A stretch of DNA of 27,563 nt from an uncultured Eubacteriales bacterium (GTDB taxonomy: Bacteria; Bacillota; Clostridia; Oscillospirales; Acutalibacteraceae), in assembly GCA_900316925.1 (NCBI GenBank), contig ONEU01000067.1:1-27563 (forward strand), read 5' to 3'. Numbering within the stretch: the first letter of the stretch is position 1; each line of letters opens with the position of its first letter. The notes below the pieces were generated by a model. The model did no database searches. It had not been told where the DNA came from and saw only the letters and a program-made list of their open reading frames with translations. The position numbers and the translations under genes are program-made. Below, in pieces: positions 14,670-22,165 of this stretch.

Positions 14670-16451
14670 TCACGAGGCGTAATCCGACCATGTTCCGGCA
14701 GGGTATTTATACTTCACGCTATCTTTTCCTCTTCCCGGTTTTGCCGGCTGCGTCATGTCGATTTTATACACCTTGCCCGGATTGACTTTTTTATCGTATG
14801 TGATATCCTCTGTCTGATAGGCTTCGTTTCCTTCCGCCATCTCATTATCACCCACGCCGTTGTTGAAAATAATGCCGACAGCACCGCTCGGCGCAATCAC
14901 TCTGTAAATGTCCGTATCGCCGATGCGCTCCATCTCTAAGCCCGGCCACTCATGGTCATAGTATTCATTCGAGATGATCTTCGTCGTTGAGGCGCCATAC
15001 GGTCCCCACCAATACGCACAGACCTTCGTCCATTTCGTTTCGCTGTTGTCATAGTAGACATAATCCTGATCGGTGGGTTCTCGTTCGGCGCTGCTGGCCT
15101 CCTGCTGATAAGATTCGATCTTCTTTTTGGCTTCTTCGGGCAGCTGCACGACAGCGCCGTTTTCCAAAGCCGACACCTTCCGCGCACAAAATGCCTGCAG
15201 AAATTCCGGGAACATATTCTGCCAGTAGACACTCAGATGTTCGCCGGGCTGATAGACGCTGCAAACAATCCTGTCCTTGGGATATCCCTGCTGTAACAGC
15301 GCATTGTTCATAATGATTGCCAGGGCACCGTTATCCAGCTCATAGTCTCCGCCGTAAAGATAGAGATACGGCAGATTTTTCCCGGACATCCTGGGAAGGA
15401 GCCATTGCGTCCAGTTCTTCACGTCATAGGCCCAGAAGGACGGGGACAGCGCACCTGCCGTACCGAAATGCTCGGGGTGTGCCATAGCCGTATAGAATGC
15501 TGCCAATCCGCCCAGAGAACTGCCGGTTACCGCCGTATGTTCCGCATCGGCATACACATGATAATTGCTCTCGATATAGGGGATCACCGTGTCACATAAG
15601 AAATCCGCAAAAGCGCTGCCCCGTTTGGTCGAAGGATAATTCTTGATCGCCATTTCACCCAGATCGGGGATCAGCTCGTTATTCCGGGTTTCCTCCTTCG
15701 TTTCAATGCCGACAACGATTGCCTTTTTATCCGTCACAGCCATCATGCTGGTAAGATGCTCCCCGATATGCCATGATTCTTCGTTTTCATCGTTGACGAA
15801 AACCGTATCGGAAACCGTCCACTGCCCGTCAAAGGCATAGATGGTGGAATACTTCTCAGGGGATTTCGGGTCGTAATCCTCCGGCGTCCAGATATAGACG
15901 TTTTTATCGTACCCGTCAAACTGGAACGTCTTCGTTTCCACTTTAGAATCGTAGCGCGGTTCCTTGCCAACCACATAGGGCTTGAGCAATCCGTTTGTCA
16001 GGTACCAGCCGCTGATATACTCATTAAATGCCACATCCCGTGTCGGATTTTCGGCACCGTAATCCAGATGCACCATATTATACTTACTGGTATCGGCTTC
16101 ACAGGTATAGATGAAATCACCCGAAGCCTCATCCGTTTTGGTCATCGGGATCTCCTGGCTGGCTCCGCTCATGGTATTGATGAACTGAGCGGTCATTTTA
16201 CTGCTTTTACTGCTGTCCCTGATGGTCAGCGTGTACAGTTTTCCGTCCGTCTTCTGGCCTGCGGAGCTTTCCTCCGGCTTGCTGCTCTGTTCAGCCGGTG
16301 TACTCTGCTCGGCAGAGGCTGCCGATACCGTTTTGCTTTCTGCTTTGGAAGAATGTTCACCACCGTTCTGTCCGCCCTGCGCACAGCCGGTCATCAGGGA
16401 CATGGAGATAGCCGCCGTTAAGACACCCGCAAAGATCGTTTTTGACTTCAT
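14670..16451 (-). CDS. Secreted esterase lipoprotein (esterase D / enterochelin esterase-like) with C-terminal CBM26-like module
   Basis: A protein of 593 residues. The signal peptide ends in a lipobox (SLMTGC, lipidated Cys23), followed by a Ser/Glu linker to about 70. An N-terminal beta domain precedes the alpha/beta hydrolase with TAVTGSSLGGLAAFYTAM (nucleophile probably Ser312). YLYGGDYELD probably holds the acid, and PGEHLSVYW holds a candidate His. From about 465, YYDNSETKWTKVCAYWWG, WPGLEMERIGDTDIYRV and VGIIFNNG match the pattern of starch-binding module CBM26. It would act on the outer surface, perhaps removing acyl groups from a glucan-linked substrate. It has its own promoter and a strong GGGAGGAG ribosome site. 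The substrate is unknown. Confidence 0.85.
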   Translation of the reverse strand: MKSKTIFAGVLTAAISMSLMTGCAQGGQNGGEHSSKAESKTVSAASAEQSTPAEQSSKPEESSAGQKTDGKLYTLTIRDSSKSSKMTAQFINTMSGASQEIPMTKTDEASGDFIYTCEADTSKYNMVHLDYGAENPTRDVAFNEYISGWYLTNGLLKPYVVGKEPRYDSKVETKTFQFDGYDKNVYIWTPEDYDPKSPEKYSTIYAFDGQWTVSDTVFVNDENEESWHIGEHLTSMMAVTDKKAIVVGIETKEETRNNELIPDLGEMAIKNYPSTKRGSAFADFLCDTVIPYIESNYHVYADAEHTAVTGSSLGGLAAFYTAMAHPEHFGTAGALSPSFWAYDVKNWTQWLLPRMSGKNLPYLYLYGGDYELDNGALAIIMNNALLQQGYPKDRIVCSVYQPGEHLSVYWQNMFPEFLQAFCARKVSALENGAVVQLPEEAKKKIESYQQEASSAEREPTDQDYVYYDNSETKWTKVCAYWWGPYGASTTKIISNEYYDHEWPGLEMERIGDTDIYRVIAPSGAVGIIFNNGVGDNEMAEGNEAYQTEDITYDKKVNPGKVYKIDMTQPAKPGRGKDSVKYKYPAGTWSDYAS

Positions 16452-16487
16452 ACATACTCCTCCCGTAGAAATGATCGTAATAATTTT

Positions 16488-16516
16488 ATTTTACGGGAGA
16501 ATACCAGGGATGTCAA
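16488..16516 (-). promoter_or_regulatory. Promoter of the esterase gene
   Basis: On the minus strand, -35 TTGACA (16511-16516), a 17-bp spacer and -10 TAAAAT (16488-16493). The -35 hexamer lies inside one arm of an inverted repeat, suggesting repression. Confidence 0.85.
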
Positions 16517-16531
16517 ACAACCGATTTGACA
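16511..16531. promoter_or_regulatory. Inverted-repeat operator over the esterase -35 box
   Basis: TGTCAAA-N7-TTTGACA is a perfect palindrome with 7-bp arms. A second inverted repeat, GATTTG-ACAC-CAAATC (16523-16538), overlaps it. The left arm contains the -35 box. The neighbouring XRE-type regulator is the obvious candidate binder (inference). Confidence 0.6.
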
Positions 16532-16534
16532 CCA

Positions 16535-16579
16535 AATCAACCAGCCGTCAGAAAATCAACGAGTAATTGAACAATCAAC
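16535..16579. repeat. Three AATCAAC direct repeats with 19-bp period
   Basis: AATCAAC occurs at 16535, 16554 and 16573, exactly 19 bp apart, between the XRE stop and the esterase promoter. The regular phasing suggests protein binding on one face of the DNA, but a chance pattern in AT-rich DNA is possible. Confidence 0.5.
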
Positions 16580-16593
16580 CAATCAGACATTTA

Positions 16594-17427
16594 TTAAAAC
16601 AGCGGAACATTTCTGTCGAACCACACGCCCCAGTGGATCACCTTTCTGTCACGGACCTCTCTGGCACTGCAAAGCATGGGGAGCACGACCGTTTCATTAT
16701 AGTAGGTATAGGCCTTCATCTGACCGTTCTCGGTTTCGATCGGCATACAGCAGGCGAGATTGATCCGGCACAATGCGTCCATCAGTTCCTCGGTCCGAGC
16801 CACATCCAGTCCGACATTGGCAGCTATCTGTGACAGCGCCACCGGCAGATTGATACGAGTATACATATAGAACAGGATTTTCAGCACATCCTTTTCCGCT
16901 AAGACCGAGAAGGTTTCAGACAGCTCCTCCTGATCGGCAAAATATGCCGCATAGCCGTTTTCAGGCTCGGGCATAAAGAAGCAGTAGCGGAAATCGGAAT
17001 CCATTTTCGCATTGATCATACCGTCATCGAAACTGGCTCTTGCATAATAGTGGTAGCCGTTCTTTTCTCTGAGCTCACCCGGTGCTCTCCCGTCATCGGC
17101 AAAGCCCTTTTTGGCGGTATCCAGTCCCGAAAGGCCCATCATCGTCTTCCATACAAACGGCAGCAGCCGGTTAAACCCCTCTTTACTGCCCATCTCCACG
17201 ATCTCATCAATCAACGCGTCTTCCAGGGAGCGGATCTGTTCCTGCTCATAGAGCATATTGATCGTGATACCCAGCGCCCCCGCAATTTTCGGCAGCAATT
17301 CCACATCCGGTGATCCTCCTCTTTCCCATTTGGAGACCGCCTGTGTGGTCACACCGATCATATCCCCCAGTTCCTCCTGCGTCATTCCCCTTTTTTTACG
17401 ATGTTTTTTTATCTGATCGCCTATCAT
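16594..17427 (-). CDS. XRE-family helix-turn-helix transcriptional regulator
   Basis: A protein of 277 residues from the chosen start MIGDQIKKHRKKRG. The HTH follows as MTQEELGDMIGVTTQAVSKWERG with PDVELLPKIAGALGI, a textbook XRE domain at about 4-60. The C-terminal 200 residues include a possible second winged-helix segment (LPVALSQIAANVGLDVARTEELMD) and are otherwise unrecognised. Longer in-frame starts are rejected because the promoter -10 box (17456-17461) lies inside them. ATG at 17436 is a close alternative. The gene is alone behind its own promoter and upstream of the esterase gene, which it may control. Confidence 0.85.
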   Translation of the reverse strand: MIGDQIKKHRKKRGMTQEELGDMIGVTTQAVSKWERGGSPDVELLPKIAGALGITINMLYEQEQIRSLEDALIDEIVEMGSKEGFNRLLPFVWKTMMGLSGLDTAKKGFADDGRAPGELREKNGYHYYARASFDDGMINAKMDSDFRYCFFMPEPENGYAAYFADQEELSETFSVLAEKDVLKILFYMYTRINLPVALSQIAANVGLDVARTEELMDALCRINLACCMPIETENGQMKAYTYYNETVVLPMLCSAREVRDRKVIHWGVWFDRNVPLF

Positions 17428-17455
17428 TTGCAGCATCTCTTTCCGCTTTTTTCTC

Positions 17456-17484
17456 ATTATATCAAAGCTTCTGCTTTTTATCAA
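17456..17484 (-). promoter_or_regulatory. Promoter of the XRE regulator gene
   Basis: On the minus strand, -35 TTGATA (17479-17484), a 17-bp spacer and -10 TATAAT (17456-17461). The inferred start near 17449 leaves a very short leader before the regulator ATG. Confidence 0.85.
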
Positions 17485-17502
17485 TGAGTTTTATCCCCAG
17501 TG

Positions 17503-17544
17503 AAAAAAAGCGGGTATGCCGACCGTTTGAGCCGGCATACCCGC
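17503..17544 (-). terminator. Terminator of the CHAP-domain protein gene
   Basis: GCGGGTATGCCG and CGGCATACCCGC pair perfectly over 12 bp around an 11-nt loop. On the minus strand they are followed by seven T. It lies about 30 nt after the stop of the CHAP gene. Confidence 0.95.
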
Positions 17545-17573
17545 AGCTAAAATTCAGATGCACTTTTCAGAGT

Positions 17574-19862
17574 TTATACCAAATCGACACAGTTGAACTG
17601 CAGATACTTTCTGACAACCGTTCCGTCTGCGTCCTTAACTTTCACGCTGAGCTTATAGACACTGGTGTACAGGGGCTTGAACTCAATTTTGTCGTTGGCC
17701 TTGAAGTTCTGGAGTGTCCGCCAGCTGGTGTCACCATTCTTCTGGTAGTACACGGCATACTGATACGGTGCAGTTCCGCCGACGGCAGCACACTTGATCT
17801 GCATACTTTCGCCTCTTGGAACAGACACAGCGGAAATCGTGGACTTGTTGGTAAGCGGTTCCGTAAATGTTACCTTAAAGGCCTTCTTGACGATGGTGCC
17901 GTTCTGATCCTTCACCTTCACGCTGATATCATACGAACCGGAATAACGGGGCTTTATCACAATCGTTGTATTCTCGGAATAATTCTGTGCCTGGTTCCAG
18001 GAGGTTTTCGCAGCCTGCTTGTACCACACTGCATACTGATATCCCCCTGCACCGCCTGTTGCTGCGGCATTCACCGTCACGCCCTCGCCCTTTTTTACAG
18101 AGGTGCTGCTCAGAACAGACTGATTCACCAGCGGACCTGTAACGGTAACAGAAAAGGCCTTCTTCACGATCTTGCCGTTTTTGTCCTTGACCTTCACGCT
18201 GATATCATAAAGGCCCGTTGCCTGCGGCTTGAAACTGATGGTGTTATTCGTTGAATAATTCTGTGCGGTGATCCAGGAGGTTTTGGCGGCCTGCTTGAAC
18301 CACACCGCATACTGATATCCGCCTGCACCGCCTGTTGCTGAAGCGTTGACTGTCAGGGTTCCGCCCTTCTTGACAGTCTCGGCAGAGAGAGTGGAGGTAT
18401 TCTTCAAAGCCGAGCTGACGCTGACCGTGAACCGTTTCCGTACCACCGTTCCGGCAGCATCCGTGATCTTCACACTGACAGTGTAAGTGCCGGTACTCTT
18501 CGGCTTAAAGACGGAGGTATTCCCGCTGACAGGGGCTGTTGTCCACTTCGACTGACCGGAGTGCTGATAGAAAACCTCATACCGATAGGGAGCGCTGCCG
18601 CCCTCTGCAGCTATGTTCACCTTCACCTGATTACCCAGAACGATTTTCTCGTTTTCCACTTCCGATGTATTGACCAGCTCATCATTTTTCCACACCGCAT
18701 AGAGGGTATGGTCATACGGCAGTGCAACCGGAGAATCCGCCGTCACAAGATGGTACGGCTTCAGCTCATAGGTATCACTGACTGTTATCGGATGTCTCTG
18801 ATACGGGAACGTATCATCCAGATCCAATCCGCCTACGGTGGAGGGAAGCTCCGAATGAACTTTCCAGGAAGCCTCATAGACCGTCTGTCCATACGTACCT
18901 TCGCCCAGATATTGCGTACATACCACCATATCATTGGCACAGCAGCTTCCCAGCGCCAGATCATAGATCTGGTTGCCGCATCCATCGGAGAAAATAATAT
19001 TGCTGAAGCTTTCTCCTGCCGGGATCACATACTTATAGATGTTTCTTCCCACCATCTCACAAAGTGAAGAGGGATCCTCCCAGTCATACAAAGAGTAATC
19101 TTCAAATACATTCCACACAAAGCAATAGATTTTTGTGCCTTCCCAGTTTGCCGGCCGCTTGAAATAAACAGGCGTATCCTCCGTGAAGTCCATGGAATAA
19201 GCCTGATTATCTGACAGGCTCCAGCCCAGAAATTCAGCATTTTCTTTTTCCGGAACGGGAAGCGTGCCATAGGTGCCGTCCGAAGACACCTTGATCGGTT
19301 CAACAGCGGTTCCGCCGTTGGACCGGAACGAGATAACCGGCTCCGGCGCCGGGATATCAAAATCAGGTCTGATAAAACAGGTCACCAGTGAAGTGTTTCT
19401 TGACATACTTCGCGTGGCGCTGCCGTCCACATTCTGCTCCATGGTGCTGATTGTGGTGGAATCACCGCCGGTCACGATTCCCACATGGCCATATTCCCCC
19501 GAAGAGCCTGCATAGGCATCCCACACGCAGACATCACCCGGTTCTGGTGTATAGCCCGTATCGTTTGGGATTCTCATCCATCCGTCCGGCAAATCATTCC
19601 AGCAGTAATCACACGCATTGCCTCCGGGTATCGGGCATCCAAGATAATCGTAGTAGCACATAATCAGGTCAACACACTGGGCTCCGTATGCTCCGTCGTA
19701 ATCCAGGTATTTCCCATTCTGAGCCGTTGCCCATGCTACCGCATCTTCCTGACTATGTCCTCCCGTAGACGCATTTGCCAGTATTGGCATTCCCGCCGAT
19801 ACGCTCAGCAAAACCGTTGCCGACAACAGTCCGGAAACGGTTTTTCTCATATTTTTATTCAC
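17574..19862 (-). CDS. Secreted CHAP-domain cell-wall amidase/endopeptidase with CBM26-like segment and four Ig-like repeats
   Basis: A protein of 762 residues starting with GTG (GGAGGG upstream). Residues 1-32 are a signal peptide. The CHAP domain at about 35-168 has the likely catalytic Cys63 (AQCVDLIMCYYDYLG) and His126 (EYGHVGIV), and would cut peptidoglycan peptides. Residues 175-232 resemble an InlB-type repeat (ISFRSNGG, FLGWSLSDN). Residues 238-312 (IYCFVW, VGRNIYKYVIPAG, NIIFSDG) resemble CBM26. Then HTLYAVWKN leads into four repeats of about 91 residues (396-762), each with YQYAV-type strands and SVKVKDxxGxVVRK ends. No sortase, dockerin or SLH motif is visible. It has its own promoter and terminator. 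Confidence 0.87.
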   Translation of the reverse strand: MNKNMRKTVSGLLSATVLLSVSAGMPILANASTGGHSQEDAVAWATAQNGKYLDYDGAYGAQCVDLIMCYYDYLGCPIPGGNACDYCWNDLPDGWMRIPNDTGYTPEPGDVCVWDAYAGSSGEYGHVGIVTGGDSTTISTMEQNVDGSATRSMSRNTSLVTCFIRPDFDIPAPEPVISFRSNGGTAVEPIKVSSDGTYGTLPVPEKENAEFLGWSLSDNQAYSMDFTEDTPVYFKRPANWEGTKIYCFVWNVFEDYSLYDWEDPSSLCEMVGRNIYKYVIPAGESFSNIIFSDGCGNQIYDLALGSCCANDMVVCTQYLGEGTYGQTVYEASWKVHSELPSTVGGLDLDDTFPYQRHPITVSDTYELKPYHLVTADSPVALPYDHTLYAVWKNDELVNTSEVENEKIVLGNQVKVNIAAEGGSAPYRYEVFYQHSGQSKWTTAPVSGNTSVFKPKSTGTYTVSVKITDAAGTVVRKRFTVSVSSALKNTSTLSAETVKKGGTLTVNASATGGAGGYQYAVWFKQAAKTSWITAQNYSTNNTISFKPQATGLYDISVKVKDKNGKIVKKAFSVTVTGPLVNQSVLSSTSVKKGEGVTVNAAATGGAGGYQYAVWYKQAAKTSWNQAQNYSENTTIVIKPRYSGSYDISVKVKDQNGTIVKKAFKVTFTEPLTNKSTISAVSVPRGESMQIKCAAVGGTAPYQYAVYYQKNGDTSWRTLQNFKANDKIEFKPLYTSVYKLSVKVKDADGTVVRKYLQFNCVDLV
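17577..18677 (-). repeat. Four tandem repeats of about 275 bp in the CHAP protein gene
   Basis: The units span about 18677-18411, 18410-18135, 18134-17859 and 17858-17577. The two middle units are nearly identical over long stretches of DNA (for example the codons for GGAGGYQYAVW and KQAAKTSW), suggesting recent duplication or gene conversion. The outer two have diverged. Confidence 0.85.
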
Positions 19863-19894
19863 AATAATCCCTCCATATCATAAATTTTGTAGTT

Positions 19895-19923
19895 ATTATA
19901 CATCAGAATACATAAAAAATCAA
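19895..19923 (-). promoter_or_regulatory. Promoter of the CHAP-domain protein gene
   Basis: On the minus strand, -35 TTGATT (19918-19923), a 17-bp spacer and -10 TATAAT (19895-19900). The start would be near 19888, about 26 nt before the GTG codon. Confidence 0.85.
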
Positions 19924-20008
19924 CAGGTACCAAAAAATATAGCACATTTTGGAAATATTGGTTTCATTTTCCCGTCCCTGTTCCCCTGAAAAAATGATCG
20001 GCTGATGA

Positions 20009-22048
20009 TTATGCTGTGGTTTCCAGGCCGCTGCCCGTGAACAACCGCTGTACTTCAAAGCGCAGTGCACGATGCTCCGGCAGCGAAAGCTCCGGGTCCG
20101 CTGTTAGAATCTCCTGCACCGCCTCACGGGTCACGTCCATCGAGAGCATATCCGACAGCGCCGCTGTTTTCAGCTCCGGCAATCCGTGCTGACGTGCGCC
20201 GAAAAAATCTCCCGGTCCCCGCAGCCGCAGATCCTCGTCAGCAATCTTAAAGCCGTCGTTCGTGCGGCACATCACCCGCAAACGCTCCTGGCTGACGGGA
20301 TTCTCCGCGTCGGAGATCATTATGCAATACGACTTCTCTTTACCTCTGCCCACCCGTCCGCGCAGCTGGTGAAGCTGTGACAGGCCGAAGCGCTCCGCAT
20401 TCTCAATCAGCATGATCGTTGCGTTGGGGACGTTGATTCCCACCTCGATCACCGTTGTGGCAATCAGGATATCCAGCTCACCCGCAGAAAAGGACGCCAT
20501 GATCCGCTCCTTCTCGGAAGCCTGGAGCTTGCCGTGGAGCACGGCGATCCGACAGTCACCCAGCTCGGTGGAACGGAGCTTCTCCGCATATTCCTCCGCC
20601 GACACCAGCCCGGAATCACTCTTCTCCACCAACGGACACACAATATAACACTGCCTGCCGTCCCGGATGTGCTGACGGATAAACCGGTAGATGCGCTGAC
20701 GTTTGCCGCTGTCGGTGAGATAGGTATCCACCTTCTGACGTCCCGGGGGCAGCTCATCCAGCACCGACAGATCAAGATCGCCAAAGATCATCAGCGCCAG
20801 TGTTCTCGGAATGGGTGTGGCCGACATGACCATCACATGAGGGGACTTTCCCTTGGATACCAGTGCCGCCCGCTGTGCCACGCCAAAACGATGCTGTTCG
20901 TCTGTCACCACGAGCCCCAGGTTCCGGAACATCACCTGATCGGTAATCAGTGCATGGGTCCCGATCAGGATATCCACCAGGCCTGTCTCCAGGCGCTGCA
21001 GGGCAGAACGTCTGGCGGCAGCGGGTGTTGAACCGGTCAGGAGCGCCAGACGTACCCCCGTGCCCTCAAAAAGGCAGCTCAGGGACTCGAAATGCTGCTC
21101 AGCCAATATTTCCGTAGGCGCCATAAATGCACACTGCAAGCCGTTTCTGACGGCAGTATCGCACACGGCAGCCGCCACCGCCGTTTTTCCGCTTCCCACA
21201 TCCCCCTGTACCAGCCGGTTCATGGGATACGGCAGGCTCCGCATATCCTCCACACATTCCCTGATCGTCCGCTGTTGGGCATTGGTGAGCGTGAAGGGCA
21301 GCCGCTCCATAAATTCATCGGAATAATCCTGTTCGATATGTTCCGCTTCTCCCTTGCGGCGTGAGGAACCCAGCCGGGTGATACCGAGCTGGAACACAAG
21401 CAGTTCTTCAAATACCAACCGGTTCCTCGCCCTGTCCGCCGACTCCCAGTCCCTGGGGAAATGGATATTCCGGATCGCCTCCCCCAGACTGCAAAGGCCG
21501 TATTTTTCCCGGATTCCTTCGGGAATGGGATCATTGATCTGCTCCGGCAGCAGGGAAACCGCCCGGAGCATGGCCTGTTCGATCTGACGGCTGGTGAGTG
21601 TCCCCGTCTGAGAATAGACCGGGCGTATCCGGGTATTCTCCGCAGTCCCGATCACCGGAGAAGCCATCTCATAGCCGTTGTAGTTCTGCTTCACAGCGCC
21701 GCGGAACAGGTACTCTTCCCCGTCCTGCAGCCCCTCATACAGATACCGCTGGTTAAAGAGGGTCACGGTCATGTGATCCTCGCCGTCCGTCACACTGACC
21801 TTGTACAGCACCATGTTCCCCCGTATCCTGGCGGGCGTATAACGGCACTCCACAGTAGCTCGCACACAGCACACGCTCCCGCCTGCTGCCTGTGCGATGG
21901 ACAGCACCCTGCTCCAGTCTTCGTAATCCCGGGGGTAGATCCGCAGCAGCTCCCCGACGGTATCCGCCCCTAACTTATGGAACAGCTCCGCTTTCTTTGC
22001 GCCGACCATTTTGAGCTTCGTAATCGGCATTTTATATAGTGACGACAA
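20009..22048 (-). CDS. recG: ATP-dependent DNA helicase RecG
   Basis: A protein of 679 residues, normal RecG length. The N-terminal wedge/OB region (to about 150) is followed by helicase motif I GDVGSGKT (282-289), the DEQH box (VVTDEQHRFGVAQR), MSATPIPRTL, and the C-terminal QLRGRVGRG and GDFFGARQHG motifs. RecG remodels stalled forks and Holliday junctions. The start is TTG at 22048 because GGAGG lies 7 nt upstream, while the first ATG is 25 nt from it. The ribosome site directly abuts a GC-rich palindromic repeat. The gene is by eye GC-richer than the sulfur operons. Confidence 0.96.
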   Translation of the reverse strand: MSSLYKMPITKLKMVGAKKAELFHKLGADTVGELLRIYPRDYEDWSRVLSIAQAAGGSVCCVRATVECRYTPARIRGNMVLYKVSVTDGEDHMTVTLFNQRYLYEGLQDGEEYLFRGAVKQNYNGYEMASPVIGTAENTRIRPVYSQTGTLTSRQIEQAMLRAVSLLPEQINDPIPEGIREKYGLCSLGEAIRNIHFPRDWESADRARNRLVFEELLVFQLGITRLGSSRRKGEAEHIEQDYSDEFMERLPFTLTNAQQRTIRECVEDMRSLPYPMNRLVQGDVGSGKTAVAAAVCDTAVRNGLQCAFMAPTEILAEQHFESLSCLFEGTGVRLALLTGSTPAAARRSALQRLETGLVDILIGTHALITDQVMFRNLGLVVTDEQHRFGVAQRAALVSKGKSPHVMVMSATPIPRTLALMIFGDLDLSVLDELPPGRQKVDTYLTDSGKRQRIYRFIRQHIRDGRQCYIVCPLVEKSDSGLVSAEEYAEKLRSTELGDCRIAVLHGKLQASEKERIMASFSAGELDILIATTVIEVGINVPNATIMLIENAERFGLSQLHQLRGRVGRGKEKSYCIMISDAENPVSQERLRVMCRTNDGFKIADEDLRLRGPGDFFGARQHGLPELKTAALSDMLSMDVTREAVQEILTADPELSLPEHRALRFEVQRLFTGSGLETTA

Positions 22049-22060
22049 ATCAACACCTCC

Positions 22061-22102
22061 CTTTCGGGGGATCCGGGGACCTCCTCGTGAAAGTCCCCTG
22101 AC
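22061..22102 (-). repeat. Dispersed palindromic repeat, copy 1 (upstream of recG)
   Basis: On the minus strand, GTCAGGGGACTTTCACG-AGGAGGTCCCC-GGATCCCCCGAAAG aligns with the right-end copy at 27467-27511. It lies between the terminator of the DAK2 gene and the recG ribosome site, in the untranslated leader of any recG read-through RNA. Confidence 0.7.
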
Positions 22103-22103
22103 C

Positions 22104-22146
22104 GAAAAACAGCAGGCACCGTTTCCTCGGAAATCGTGCCTGCTGT
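22104..22146 (-). terminator. Terminator after the DAK2/FakA-like gene
   Basis: ACAGCAGGCAC and GTGCCTGCTGT form a perfect 11-bp stem, with a further TTTCC/GGAAA pairing inside. On the minus strand it is followed by five T. recG has no clear promoter of its own after it, so partial read-through is likely. Confidence 0.88.
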
Positions 22147-22165
22147 AACAAACTTCAACTGATTC

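Noticed and set aside
17437..17484. Longer N-terminus for the XRE regulator
   Set aside because: The first codons overlap the -10 box of a very good promoter, so transcription begins after them.
17577..18677. Tandem repeats as a CRISPR array
   Set aside because: The units are about 275 bp, in frame, and encode protein repeats with no spacers.
22031..22048. ATG start for recG six codons downstream of the TTG
   Set aside because: The GGAGG site is 25 nt from that ATG but 7 nt from the TTG.
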